DNA from: VXOI01 sp965197575
Lineage (GTDB): Bacteria; Chloroflexota; Dehalococcoidia; Lucifugimonadales; UBA3495
Assembly (NCBI GenBank): GCA_965197575.1
Contig: OZ240214.1
Span: 1,302,001-1,366,000 of the forward strand
Direction: 5' to 3'
DNA: 64,000 nt
A program made the position numbers and the translations under genes. Each line of letters opens with the position of its first letter. The stretch's first letter is position 1. Below, piece by piece: positions 16,933-26,697 of the stretch. The notes below the pieces were generated by a model that was not told the origin of the DNA, ran no database searches, and was given only the letters and a program-made list of their open reading frames with translations.

Positions 16933-18000
16933 ATGAACATAGCAGACCCGGCAACAAGCGAGAGATCGAAGAACGGCGGCCCCGCCCTGCGGCTTTTGTT
17001 GCCCAGCGACGGCGACCTCCACGAGCCGACGCTCAACTTCATGCGGGACTGCGGCCTGCCTGTGCTGCGGCCCAACGCCCGCCGCTATACCGCGTCGGTG
17101 CCTGCCCTGCCGGGGGTCGAGGTGCTGTTCCAGCGCACCGCCGACATCACTCAAAAGGTCGAGGAAGGGAGCGCGGAGTTGGGCGTTACCGGTCTCGACC
17201 GCGTGCTGGAGTACCGGACCGAGGAGCGCCGCGCCGCCGTGCTGGTGGAAAGCCTGGGCTACGGGCGGTGCGAGTTCGTGCTGGCGGTGCCCAACTCCTG
17301 GCTGGACGTTACGTCCTTGGCCGACCTCGCCGACCTGGCCCTGGAGTTCCGTCAAGACGGCAAGCAGCTCCGCATCGCTACCAAGTACCCCCGGTTGTTG
17401 CGCTCCTTTCTTTACGAGCGGGGGATCAACCACTTCACGCTGGTCCCGGCGTCGGGCGCGATGGAGGCCGCCCCGGCCGCCGGGTACGCCGACCTGATCG
17501 CCGACCTGACGGCTACCGGCGCGACGCTACGGGAGAACCACCTGAAGACGCTGGACGACGGCACAGTGCTAGCCTCCCAAGCTTGCCTGCTGGCCAATCC
17601 GGTGTTGCTGGCGGAGTCGCGGGATGCGTTGGACTTGGCCCGCGCCGTCACCGACATGATGGAGGCCCGCCTGCGGGCCGAGCCCTACTACCGGGTCACC
17701 GCCAACGTTCAGGGGGCGTCGGCGGAGGAGGTGGGCGCGACGATCCTGGCCCGCCCCGCCTTGGCCGGACTGCGCGGGCCCACCGTCGCCCGCGTTTACA
17801 ACGTGGAAGAGCAGGACTGGTTCAGCGTCAGCCTGCTGGTGCGCAAGGAACGCCTGCTGGACGCGGTCTATCATCTCCGGGACTGCGGGGCCGACGACGT
17901 TGCCGCCGAGCAGCTTAGCTACTTGTTCGACGGCCACTCGCGATCATACGAGTCGCTGTTCGGCCCGCAAAGTCCCCTCTTCCTTGAGGGAGAGGGTTAG
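16933..18000 (+). CDS. hisG: ATP phosphoribosyltransferase HisG, long form
   Basis: Catalyses the first step of histidine synthesis, condensing ATP with PRPP. It has 355 residues, longer than usual long-form HisG (about 290-300). The catalytic core is seen in LRLLLPSDG, the GVTGLDRV strand, IATKYPRLLRSFL and the PRPP loop ASGAMEAAPAAGYADLIADL. After about residue 245 comes the regulatory domain of the long form (YRVTANVQG ... GPTVARV ... HLRDCGADDV). The last eight residues and stop (SPLFLEGEG) are supplied by a dispersed repeat element at 17972-18008. It starts 12 bp after hisZ. Confidence 0.9.
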   Translation: MNIADPATSERSKNGGPALRLLLPSDGDLHEPTLNFMRDCGLPVLRPNARRYTASVPALPGVEVLFQRTADITQKVEEGSAELGVTGLDRVLEYRTEERRAAVLVESLGYGRCEFVLAVPNSWLDVTSLADLADLALEFRQDGKQLRIATKYPRLLRSFLYERGINHFTLVPASGAMEAAPAAGYADLIADLTATGATLRENHLKTLDDGTVLASQACLLANPVLLAESRDALDLARAVTDMMEARLRAEPYYRVTANVQGASAEEVGATILARPALAGLRGPTVARVYNVEEQDWFSVSLLVRKERLLDAVYHLRDCGADDVAAEQLSYLFDGHSRSYESLFGPQSPLFLEGEG

Positions 18001-18008
18001 GGTTAGGG
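17972..18008. repeat. Dispersed element, CCCTCT...GGGAGAGGGTTAGGG family, copy 1
   Basis: AAGTCCCCTCTTCCTTGAGG followed by GAGAGGGTTAGGGTTAGGG closely matches the copy at 43857-43892. It folds into a hairpin (CCCTCT against AGAGGG). Here the element overlaps the 3' end of hisG and provides its stop codon. Confidence 0.75.
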
Positions 18009-18050
18009 TGGTGTTCGACAAGCCGGGAGTGAGCGGGTAAGATAGCGCAA

Positions 18051-18815
18051 ATGCCTAATTTGCCGATGCACATCTACTTGGCCAACCAGGTTGCCGAGCA
18101 ACTCGACCGCGGTTGCGTTTACGATAACATCGGCAGCTTCTTCCTCGGTTCCACCACGCCGGACATCCGCGCCATGACCAAGTGGCCCCGGGAGCAGACC
18201 CATTTCTCCCTCCTGTCGGTCGAGGAAGTGGGCACCGGCACCAGGGCCATGTTCCAGAACCACCCGGACCTGCTGGAGGGAGAGGGAGTCTCCGACGCCA
18301 CGCGCTCGTTCCTGCTCGGCTACATCAGCCATCTGGCCGCCGACGAGACCTGGATAACCAGCGTGTACCGGGCCAACTTCGACACGACCGTCTTGCAGGC
18401 GCGGCTGACCGCCGACCAGGTCGAAGCCGACATCTGGGACCGGGCGATACAGTTGGACATGGACCGCCAATCGCTGCCCGATGTGCAGGGCCCGCTCAAT
18501 GCCGGACACGCAGTTTCCTGCGGCGACACCGGCGTGTCGGTGTCCTTCCTCGAGGATGGCCTGCTCACCGAGTGGAAGGGCTGGGTTTCCGGACTCGTGG
18601 GCCGCGATTTCACTTGGGAACGGCTCAAGGGCTCACTAAACCGGATGTACCGGGACAACGACGACGTGCAACAGACGGTCGGCGAGTTCTTGGAGCGGAT
18701 GCCCCGCAGTCTGGAAGAAGTCTACGAAAAAATACCCGAGGCCCGAGTCGAGGCTTATCGGCAGCGGGCCGTGGCAGCCACCATCGCCCAAATCCACGAA
18801 TTCCTGCCCGCCTAG
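18051..18815 (+). CDS. Zinc-dependent phospholipase C-like protein
   Basis: A 254-residue protein with the signature of the zinc-dependent phospholipase C / S1-P1 nuclease-like group: N-terminal MHIYLANQVAEQL, FFLGSTTPDIR, the metal-binding THFSLL stretch and GYISHLAADETW. These His/Asp residues would bind zinc. No signal peptide is visible, so it appears cytoplasmic. It lies between hisG and hisD, 33 bp before hisD, and is presumably co-transcribed, though no link to histidine synthesis is known. The true substrate is unknown; such proteins in bacteria are often only annotated by fold. Confidence 0.78.
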   Translation: MPNLPMHIYLANQVAEQLDRGCVYDNIGSFFLGSTTPDIRAMTKWPREQTHFSLLSVEEVGTGTRAMFQNHPDLLEGEGVSDATRSFLLGYISHLAADETWITSVYRANFDTTVLQARLTADQVEADIWDRAIQLDMDRQSLPDVQGPLNAGHAVSCGDTGVSVSFLEDGLLTEWKGWVSGLVGRDFTWERLKGSLNRMYRDNDDVQQTVGEFLERMPRSLEEVYEKIPEARVEAYRQRAVAATIAQIHEFLPA

Positions 18816-18848
18816 ACGATATGCCAATCGAGAATTCGGAGCGAATCA

Positions 18849-20186
<1,338 letters not shown>

Positions 20187-20211
20187 GCCGGATTAAGAGA
20201 AGTCATAAGTC

Positions 20212-21330
20212 ATGGCTGCCGTAGATTCATCCGCCATTAGAAACGCGATGCTGCCCCACATCCGGAGCATGGAGCTCTACCACGGCGTCGACCCCATGGA
20301 GGTCATGGCGGAGCGCGCCGGCATCCCGCCGGAGAAGATAATCCGGCTCAACGGCAACGAAAACCCCTACGGGCCATCGGAGCGGGTGGGCGAGGCCTTG
20401 GCCAACTTCCACAACTACAACCACTACCCCGACCCCGACCAGCGGCAGTTGCGCCGGGTCCTCTCCGGCTACGTCGACGTGGCCCCGGAGAACATCGTGG
20501 CCGGCAACGGCAGCGACGAGCTGATCGACCTGCTGTTGCGAATCTTCGTCGGCCCCGGCGATAACGTCATTACCGCCACGCCGACTTTCGGCATGTACTC
20601 GTTCAACACCGGCCTGTGCGGCGGGCAGACCATCGGCGTGCCCCGCGACGAGAACTTCGAGATCGACATCGAAGCGGTAAAGCTGGCCATAACGCCCAAT
20701 ACTAAGGCAATCATCCTCGCCAGCCCCAACAATCCCAGCGGCAACGTCGCCAGCGAAGCGGAGATACTGGCCCTGCTCGACACCGGCCTGATGGTGATCG
20801 TGGACGAGGCCTACCACGAGTTCAGCGGCGTCACGGTCGTGCCGCTGCTGGAAGACCACCCCAACCTGGTCGTCCTGCGGACGTTCAGCAAGTGGGCTGG
20901 GCTGGCCGGGCTGCGTATCGGCTTGGGCGCGATGCACGAAGATCTGGCCCAGACCATCATGGGCATCAAGCCGCCCTACAACGTCAACCTGGCCGCTGAG
21001 GTGGCGCTGACCGCCTCACTGGAGGACGTTCCCGCCCTGCTGGAACGGGTCAACAACATCGTGGCCGAACGGGAACGGATGGCCGGCATACTGAGCGGGC
21101 TGCCCAACGTGAAGCCGTGGCCGTCGCAGGCGAATTTCATCCTGTGCCAGCTACCGGAGGGACGCGGCTTGAGCGTGTTCGAGGGGCTGTGCAACCGCGG
21201 CATCTTTCTTAGGCACTGGAACAACGACCGCCTGCGGGACTACGTGCGGGCCAGCGTGGGCTTCCCGTTCGAGACCGACGCGGTGGCCGAAGCCCTGAAG
21301 GAACTCACGGGTGACGGCGATGGCATCTAA
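20212..21330 (+). CDS. hisC: Histidinol-phosphate aminotransferase HisC
   Basis: A PLP-dependent class I/II aminotransferase of 372 residues converting imidazole-acetol phosphate to histidinol phosphate. Visible are the substrate loop RLNGNENPYGPS, the cofactor site GNGSDELIDLL, ASPNNPSGN, DEAYHEF and the PLP-lysine motif TFSKWAGLAGLRIG. Its 3' end overlaps the start of hisB, indicating coupled translation. Confidence 0.94.
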   Translation: MAAVDSSAIRNAMLPHIRSMELYHGVDPMEVMAERAGIPPEKIIRLNGNENPYGPSERVGEALANFHNYNHYPDPDQRQLRRVLSGYVDVAPENIVAGNGSDELIDLLLRIFVGPGDNVITATPTFGMYSFNTGLCGGQTIGVPRDENFEIDIEAVKLAITPNTKAIILASPNNPSGNVASEAEILALLDTGLMVIVDEAYHEFSGVTVVPLLEDHPNLVVLRTFSKWAGLAGLRIGLGAMHEDLAQTIMGIKPPYNVNLAAEVALTASLEDVPALLERVNNIVAERERMAGILSGLPNVKPWPSQANFILCQLPEGRGLSVFEGLCNRGIFLRHWNNDRLRDYVRASVGFPFETDAVAEALKELTGDGDGI

Positions 21331-21952
21331 CGGCGGCGCTCTGCCCGCCAAGTCCGGCCCCCGCTCCGCCAGCATCCAGCGGAACACCGGGGAGACCGAG
21401 ATATTCCTGGCGATTGACCTTGACGGCAGCGGGGCCTACGAAGTAGACACCGGCAACGGCTTCCTGGACCATATGGTCAGCCAGATTTCGCGGCACGGGC
21501 TGATCGACATAACCGTGCGCGCCAAGGGCGACCTGCACACCGGCTGGCACCATCTGGTGGAGGACGTGGGGATCACCCTGGGCCGCACCTTCCGGGAGGC
21601 CTTGGGCGACGCCAGGGGCATCCGCCGCATGGGACACGCCATCGTCCCGCTGGACGAGACGCTGGCGATGGTGGCGCTGGACTGCTCCGGCCGCGGCTAC
21701 GCCGTCATTGAAACCACCATCGACGACACGATGGTGGAAACGCTGCCCGGCTCGTTGGTGCGCCACTTCTTCGAGTCCTTCGCTATGGAGGGGAAAATCA
21801 ACCTTCACGCGAAGATTCTCACCGGCATAGACCCCCACCACAAGGCCGAAGCCCTCTGCAAGGCGCTGGCCCGCTCCCTCCGCGACGCGCTCGAACCCGA
21901 CCCCCGCGCCCCCGGCCAGGTCCCCAGCACCAAGGGCACGCTGAGCGGCTAG
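21320..21952 (+). CDS. hisB: Imidazoleglycerol-phosphate dehydratase HisB
   Basis: A monofunctional, 210-residue IGPD. Mn-binding His clusters are present: GFLDHMVSQISRHG, HTGWHHLVEDVGITLG and IDPHHKAEALCKALARSLRDAL. ATG 21320 overlaps the end of hisC by 11 bp; GTG 21311 is an in-frame alternative. It is the last his gene here; hisH, hisA, hisF and hisI are not in the window. The gene ends 1 bp before the convergent hicA stop. Confidence 0.94.
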   Translation: MASNGGALPAKSGPRSASIQRNTGETEIFLAIDLDGSGAYEVDTGNGFLDHMVSQISRHGLIDITVRAKGDLHTGWHHLVEDVGITLGRTFREALGDARGIRRMGHAIVPLDETLAMVALDCSGRGYAVIETTIDDTMVETLPGSLVRHFFESFAMEGKINLHAKILTGIDPHHKAEALCKALARSLRDALEPDPRAPGQVPSTKGTLSG

Positions 21953-21953
21953 C

Positions 21954-22166
21954 TTACAAGTCGTTGGGTGTTAGCCCAGTCCTTTTGGCTATACGAGCCA
22001 GCATCCGCGGACCTATTTCCTCGTTGTCGTGAAAGGCGAATACAAAGTCGGGCCATCCTTCTTTTTCCACGACCCGATGTGATCCGGTCTGTCTTTTGAG
22101 ACGCCATCCGGTTCTTAGCAGTCCCGCCAATACCTGTCGCGCCCGAGTGCTCGGCCAACGGTTCAT
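21954..22166 (-). CDS. hicA: HicA-like mRNA interferase toxin
   Basis: A 70-residue dsRBD-fold toxin. The diagnostic GSHRV, with the catalytic His, lies at about residues 28-32, followed by VFAFHDNEEIGPRMLARIAKRTGL, matching the H...E..gtl..Il pattern. The start overlaps the stop of hicB by ATGA (22163-22166). HicA cleaves mRNA when not held by HicB. The pair lies convergent to hisB. Confidence 0.85.
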   Translation of the reverse strand: MNRWPSTRARQVLAGLLRTGWRLKRQTGSHRVVEKEGWPDFVFAFHDNEEIGPRMLARIAKRTGLTPNDL

Positions 22167-22369
22167 GCGTTCTGGAACAAATCACTCAGGTGGTCCACTC
22201 TGGTTTCTCCATTCTCGATTAGGTCGGCGAGCGTCCGCAGCGCCAAGGCTTTCACTTTGGCCTTGGCCTCGTCGGGAGAATCCCCGTACACCATCACGCC
22301 TGGTAGGTCAGGGACCTCAGCAATCCATCGTCCGTCTTCTTCCTCTTCCAGTTCTATAGTCAAGCGCAA
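22163..22369 (-). CDS. hicB: HicB-like antitoxin
   Basis: A 68-residue protein with the partial RNase-H-fold HicB signature: EEDGRWIAEVPDLPGVMVYGDSPDEA. It starts at TTG 22367-22369, with GGAG 7 bp upstream. It is the short HicB form without a clear C-terminal DNA-binding domain. It precedes hicA in the same transcript, with a 4-bp overlap, and should neutralise it. Confidence 0.85.
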   Translation of the reverse strand: MRLTIELEEEEDGRWIAEVPDLPGVMVYGDSPDEAKAKVKALALRTLADLIENGETRVDHLSDLFQNA

Positions 22370-22420
22370 GTTGTTTCTCCGGCGGGAATCTGGTTGGTTG
22401 ACCGGCCTGTTTGCAAATCC

Positions 22421-23194
22421 CTACGGCTCTCTTCCCCTGCGGGCGATGAACTCCGGGAAGGCTTGCTCGACCCCGTAGCCCTTCACCTTGTTGGTGTAGT
22501 TGCGCTCGTTTTCCCACATCTGGCGCAGGTCGGCTACCTTGTCCTGTAGCAAAATTTCCTTGATGCCGATGACCGACTCCGGGCGGTGGCCGGCGATGGT
22601 GGTGGCGATTTCCATCGTCTTGTCGCGGAGTTCCTCGGCGGGCACGAGGTGGTTGAGCAGTCCGACTCGGTAGGCTTCCTCGGCCTCGACGACGCGGCCG
22701 GTGAACAGGTATTCCTTGGCGGTGGGCCAGCCGACCTGATTGGTCAGCGTCCAGGTGCTGTTGATGCGCCCGTAGGCCACGGCCAGGAAACGGAACCTGG
22801 TGTTCTCGCAGCCGATCCGCATGTCCAGGCAGGAAGCCAGCACCGCCCCGCCGCCGTAGGCCAGGCCGTTCATCATGCCAATTACCGGCTTGGGCGAGGC
22901 GGAAATCTCGTACATACATTGCTGATACTTGAGCGAACTGGCCTCCCGCTGCTCCTCGCTGAGCTCCCGGGCGTGGACCCGCTGCTCGTGAATGTCGCCG
23001 CCGGCGGAAAAAGCCCGGTCTCCGGCCCCGGTGATGACGATGCAGCCCACGCCATCGTCGGCGTTGGCCGCCATCACCGCATGGTATAGCTCGTCGTCGA
23101 GCTTGTGGTTCATCGCGTTAAGCACTTCGGGGCGGTTCATCGTGATTACCGCCACCCGGTCTTCGACTTCCACCAGCAGATGCTCGTAGTCCAT
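22421..23194 (-). CDS. Enoyl-CoA hydratase/isomerase (crotonase) family protein
   Basis: A 257-residue crotonase-fold protein. ATG 23194 with GGAGG 4 bp upstream is preferred although the frame is open for 660 bp further. The oxyanion-hole sequences are AFSAGGDI and NGLAYGGGAVLASCLDMRIG. At the position of the first catalytic Glu of true enoyl-CoA hydratases (the PE of FxxPExxLG) the sequence reads FLAVAYG, so that Glu is absent and the reaction is probably not simple hydration; ring-opening, decarboxylation or thioester hydrolysis are known in such members. It stands alone on the minus strand, just upstream of hicBA in transcription order. Confidence 0.88.
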   Translation of the reverse strand: MDYEHLLVEVEDRVAVITMNRPEVLNAMNHKLDDELYHAVMAANADDGVGCIVITGAGDRAFSAGGDIHEQRVHARELSEEQREASSLKYQQCMYEISASPKPVIGMMNGLAYGGGAVLASCLDMRIGCENTRFRFLAVAYGRINSTWTLTNQVGWPTAKEYLFTGRVVEAEEAYRVGLLNHLVPAEELRDKTMEIATTIAGHRPESVIGIKEILLQDKVADLRQMWENERNYTNKVKGYGVEQAFPEFIARRGREP

Positions 23195-23329
23195 GCCAGC
23201 CTCCAATATGAATGCGCACAACGGATTGTACGAATGCCGCCACTGCGAGTCAATTTTCGCCCGGCTTCTCGTCCGGGAGCAAGGGAGCAGCGCATCGGTT
23301 AGAATGAAATGAATGGGAAGGACTAATGG

Positions 23330-23686
23330 ATGGGTACTTTCAGTTGGCCGATACGTATTTCCAGCCTGGACGGCGAGAACTCTCGGGAAATAGAGGCGAC
23401 GGTGGACACCGGAGCTACCTATACCGTGCTTCCCTCCAGTCTTTTGCGAGAATTGGGCGTCCCAGTGACCCGCCAAGCCCCATTTGAACTGGGCGATGGC
23501 CGAATCGTCAATTTGGATGTCGGGGAAGCCCGGGCTACGATCAATGGCGCAAGCGCAACAACTCAAGTTGTTTTCGCAGGGGATGACGCCGCCCCCCTTC
23601 TGGGGGCTGTGACTCTGGAGGAACTTCTCTTGGCTGTGGACCCCGTTCATCAAAGACTTGTACCGACGAACGCCATCATGTATTAG
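23330..23686 (+). CDS. Small retropepsin-like (clan AA) aspartic protease
   Basis: A 118-residue protein with the clan AA signature VDTGATYTVLP near residue 31 and a hydrophobic LLGAVTLEELLLAVDP segment near the C-terminus, as in single-domain retropepsin-like proteins, which would dimerise to build the active site. No signal peptide or membrane segment is seen. Similar stand-alone genes are common in cyanobacteria and Chloroflexota; their targets are mostly unknown. The start ATG 23330 follows GGAAGG. Confidence 0.82.
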   Translation: MGTFSWPIRISSLDGENSREIEATVDTGATYTVLPSSLLRELGVPVTRQAPFELGDGRIVNLDVGEARATINGASATTQVVFAGDDAAPLLGAVTLEELLLAVDPVHQRLVPTNAIMY

Positions 23687-23773
23687 GTGCTCGAATAACC
23701 ATTTCCGTCGCCAGCCCGCAAGGCCTTGAACCATCTGCTCGATCCAAGGGAAGCTAAACGCGGAGCTAACGGT

Positions 23774-24211
23774 ATGGCCGGGCGTAAACCGCGACTCCCA
23801 TCGGGGCAAGTTCACTGGAGGGACACAGGGGCGGGGCGCCTTGCGATTCTCCATCTATCGCTGGGCGCCTTCATAATTTTTAACCTGTTGCGGTATGACT
23901 ACGGAGGCTTCGCAATTTCGATGGCTGTAATAACCACCATCACTTGCTTTGGGACTCTGGTCATGCTTTTTGTGGCACAGGCCAGAGTAAAGGACTCGGA
24001 GCGGTATGCCCGTTGCGGATTTGGTCTAGCAATTGCTTTCGTGTGCCTTAGCGTGGTAGTCGTGGTCGCTTCATGGACCTATGTCGTCGGCTTCGCGTTG
24101 GTGTCCGTCGTCTATTTCGCGGAGTCAGTGATTGCATTGGTCCTCGCATGGCGGACCGTTACAGAATTGCGGAAGTTCAGCAATAAGAAGACCTTCCTGT
24201 CCATATGTTAA
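23774..24211 (+). CDS. Hypothetical membrane protein with four helices
   Basis: A 145-residue protein from ATG 23774; the frame opens at TTG 23726, but GCGGAG lies upstream of the ATG. After a basic N-terminus there are about four hydrophobic segments (LAILHLSLGAFIIFNLL; AVITTITCFGTLVMLFVA; FGLAIAFVCLSVVVVVASW; VGFALVSVVYFAESVIALVLA). I recognise no family. Its base composition is somewhat lower in G+C than the flanking genes. It lies 6 bp before the TPP enzyme gene. Confidence 0.6.
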   Translation: MAGRKPRLPSGQVHWRDTGAGRLAILHLSLGAFIIFNLLRYDYGGFAISMAVITTITCFGTLVMLFVAQARVKDSERYARCGFGLAIAFVCLSVVVVVASWTYVVGFALVSVVYFAESVIALVLAWRTVTELRKFSNKKTFLSIC

Positions 24212-24217
24212 ACTCCG

Positions 24218-25951
24218 GTGGGCATTGGATACACTCCAATCGCGCCGGAGGTGACGGAGTTGGCCCAGCGATTCAAGGCCGGTGAGGCAGTCATAGAGCT
24301 GTTGCGGCAGGAAGGCGTTTCCCACATCTTCGGGATCGTCGGCTCTTCCTTCCTGGATATTCTGGACCCGCTCTACGACCGCGACGACATTGAGTTCATC
24401 GGCGTGAGGCACGAGCAGGGCGCGGCGCTGATGGCCGACGGGTTCAGCCGCATCTCTGGCGCTCCCAGCGTTTGCTTGGTCACCAACGGGCCGGGAGTCC
24501 TGAACCTCACCTACGGCATCGCCTCGGCCTACGTGGCCCATTCGCCGGTGGTGGTGCTTGCGCCGTCGGCCTCCCGCCGCGACCAGTACCGGGACTCGAC
24601 CCAAGAATTCGACCAGGTGGCGTTGTTCAAGCCGATCACCAAGGCCGCGTTCCCCATCAACCGCATCGACCGGCTGCCCGACGCCCTGCGCCATGCCTTC
24701 CGGGTGGCTACCTCCGGGCGCATGGGGCCGGTGCTGCTGGACATCCCCCGCGACCTGTTGCCCGGCGGCGAGGTCGAGTTGGACTCCCAGCCTCCCAATA
24801 GCTACCGTTCCGGCCAGACCAGGGCCCGGGGCGACCTCGGGCTCATCCACAAAGCGGCGCAGTTGCTGTTGGCCTCGGAGCGCCCGGTCATTCTGGCCGG
24901 GGGCGGGGTGCAGTGGAGCAACGCCGCGCCGGAGGTGTGCCGGCTGGCGGAGGTCACCGGCGCGGCCATCGTCACTTCCTACGGGCGGGCCGACGCCGTG
25001 CCCAGCGACCACCCCAACTTCCTGGGGCACCTGGGCCGGCTGGGCGCGCCGGAGGGGATTGAGGCGGTGCGTGAGGCCGACACTATCCTGGCAGTCGGCA
25101 CGCGGTTGGGCCAGTCCACGACCTTCTTCGACCACCGCTTCATCCAGCCGGGAGTCAACATAATCCAGATCGAGATCGACCCCGAAGCCATCGGGCGCAA
25201 CTACCCTGTGTCGGTCGGGATCGAGGGCGACGCCAAGGCGGTGGTGGAAGGGTTGCTGGAGCTGGTCCGGGAACGGGAGCCGCGCCCCAACCCGGCATGG
25301 GTCGCCGAGATCGAAAACTGGTCTGCGCGGCGGGCCGAACGGCTGCGTGACGAGGAAAGGCTCGACACCCTGCCGATGAAGCCGCAACGGGTCTACGCCG
25401 AACTGCGGCGGGTGATGCCGCGGGACGCCATCGTGGCCCTCGACGCCGGGCTGGCCCCCAACTTCGGGCAGGACCGGCTGGGCTATTTCGAGCCGCGCAG
25501 CCTGATGACCTCGTTGGACTTGGGCGGCCTCGGCTTCAGCTTCCCGGCCTCCATCGGCGCGCAGTTGGCGGCCCCTGGAAGACCCGTGGTGAACTTCAAC
25601 GGCGACGGCGGCTTTCTGTTCAACGCCCAGGAGTTCTCCACCGCCGTCGAATACAACATCCCGGTGGTCTCGGTGGTGATGAACAACGGGAGTTGGGGGT
25701 CGGAAAAAGCCTACCAGCGGTTCGCGTTCAACGAGCGTTACGTAGGCGCGGACACCAACAACCCCCGGTTTGATAAGTACGCCGAGCTGTTCGGCGGCGT
25801 CGGTTTCTACGTCGAGCGTCCCGAAGACATCGGCAACGCCTTCCAGGAGGCCCTGTCCGCCGGGAAGCCCAGCATCATCGAAATACCCATCGACCCCGAC
25901 GAACTGCCCCGCCCCGCCCGACTGGCCGACGTCCAAGCGCCCCAATCTTGA
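24218..25951 (+). CDS. Thiamine-diphosphate-dependent enzyme, acetolactate synthase-like
   Basis: A 577-residue enzyme with all three TPP-enzyme domains. The catalytic Glu is E66 in GVRHEQGAALMADG; the middle domain begins near residue 205; the ThDP-Mg motif is GDG (462-464) ... NN (489-490). The N-terminal FGIVGSSFLDILDPL and the EFDQVALFKPITK stretch resemble sulfoacetaldehyde acetyltransferase and related decarboxylases more than IlvB; no IlvN small subunit is adjacent. The start is either GTG 24218 or GTG 24251. The reaction cannot be fixed by sequence: acetolactate synthase-like, sulfoacetaldehyde acetyltransferase or a 2-oxoacid decarboxylase. Confidence 0.85.
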   Translation: MGIGYTPIAPEVTELAQRFKAGEAVIELLRQEGVSHIFGIVGSSFLDILDPLYDRDDIEFIGVRHEQGAALMADGFSRISGAPSVCLVTNGPGVLNLTYGIASAYVAHSPVVVLAPSASRRDQYRDSTQEFDQVALFKPITKAAFPINRIDRLPDALRHAFRVATSGRMGPVLLDIPRDLLPGGEVELDSQPPNSYRSGQTRARGDLGLIHKAAQLLLASERPVILAGGGVQWSNAAPEVCRLAEVTGAAIVTSYGRADAVPSDHPNFLGHLGRLGAPEGIEAVREADTILAVGTRLGQSTTFFDHRFIQPGVNIIQIEIDPEAIGRNYPVSVGIEGDAKAVVEGLLELVREREPRPNPAWVAEIENWSARRAERLRDEERLDTLPMKPQRVYAELRRVMPRDAIVALDAGLAPNFGQDRLGYFEPRSLMTSLDLGGLGFSFPASIGAQLAAPGRPVVNFNGDGGFLFNAQEFSTAVEYNIPVVSVVMNNGSWGSEKAYQRFAFNERYVGADTNNPRFDKYAELFGGVGFYVERPEDIGNAFQEALSAGKPSIIEIPIDPDELPRPARLADVQAPQS

Positions 25952-25957
25952 CCTAAA

Positions 25958-26020
25958 CACGGAGACCACAGAGGGCACAGAGAAAAATATAGTCATACTC
26001 TGTGGTCTCTGTGTGCGCTG
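25958..26020. repeat. Intergenic hairpin, ACCACAGAG family, copy 1
   Basis: A 12-bp perfect inverted repeat GAGACCACAGAG (25962-25973) / CTCTGTGGTCTC (25998-26009) with additional CACAGAG and CTGTGTG words. It lies between the TPP enzyme and DUF971 genes. It shares the ACCACAGAG core with the copy at 49636-49707. Confidence 0.75.
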
Positions 26021-26037
26021 TGTTGAAGAAATTACGA

Positions 26038-26382
26038 ATGGAACAGCCGGTTTTTCCTCAAGAAATTAGCTTGGAAGGGAATGCAGTTGTCATCCAGTGG
26101 GACGATGGGCATCGCAGTCCCTACCCCTACCGCTTCTTGCGGTTGCGCTGCCCTTGCGCCAGTTGCGTCGACGAGATGACGGGGCGGCCTACCTTAAATC
26201 CGGACTCGGTGCCGCAGGACATACGCGCGGTGGACCATCTGCCGGTGGGCAACTACGGGATGCAGTTCCTTTGGACCGACACCCACTACACCGGCATCTA
26301 CACCTATCGCGCCTTGCGGGCCTCCTGCACCTGCCTGATCTGCAACAATGCCCGCGCCGAGGCCGACAGCCAGGGGGATTAA
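26038..26382 (+). CDS. DUF971 protein
   Basis: A 114-residue protein of the DUF971 (gamma-butyrobetaine hydroxylase N-terminal-like) family. The typical order is WDDGHRSPYPYRFLRLRCPCASCVDEMTGRP, then VGNYGMQFLWTDTHYTGIYTYRALR. Cys pairs (CPCASC, CTCLIC) suggest zinc or Fe-S binding. The family often accompanies Fe-S or molybdenum-cofactor proteins; the function is unknown. The start is ATG 26038 just after the hairpin repeat. Its stop shares the palindrome TTAA (26379-26382) with the convergent FmdB gene. Confidence 0.85.
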   Translation: MEQPVFPQEISLEGNAVVIQWDDGHRSPYPYRFLRLRCPCASCVDEMTGRPTLNPDSVPQDIRAVDHLPVGNYGMQFLWTDTHYTGIYTYRALRASCTCLICNNARAEADSQGD

Positions 26383-26609
26383 GAAGCGCCCGGCGCGGGG
26401 TCCTGGCTGCGAGAGCGCATCGGCTTCTCCAGGGACGCCTTGAACTTGGGCGCGGTGAAGGTGTTGGACTTGAAGGCGAAGTTGGAAAGCTGCCGCTCGG
26501 CGGGTGTGCCGCACTCCGAGCATTCGGCGGGTTCGCCCGACCGGGAAACGGGCCGGATAACCTCGAAGTCCCGCTCGCACTTGGAGCAATAGTATTCGTA
26601 AATGGGCAT
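26379..26609 (-). CDS. FmdB-type zinc ribbon protein
   Basis: A 76-residue protein starting MPIYEYYCSKCERDFEVI, the FmdB/putative regulatory zinc-ribbon signature, with a second CSEC pair giving a Cys4 zinc site. The C-terminal half is basic and disordered. FmdB was first described beside formamidase/amidase genes; its role is still uncertain. It is convergent with the DUF971 gene. Confidence 0.87.
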   Translation of the reverse strand: MPIYEYYCSKCERDFEVIRPVSRSGEPAECSECGTPAERQLSNFAFKSNTFTAPKFKASLEKPMRSRSQDPAPGAS

Positions 26610-26697
26610 ACAGTCCTCTCCGGGAAATTAAGAGCTTTCCCATATTCTACCGCCGCGGCCCGACCGGAGTCACGGCGGGCTTTATGAGGCAGGGCAG

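Noticed and set aside
24218..25951. Calling the TPP enzyme IlvB
   Set aside because: No small subunit gene is adjacent and N-terminal motifs resemble sulfoacetaldehyde acetyltransferase-type enzymes as much; kept as a general class.
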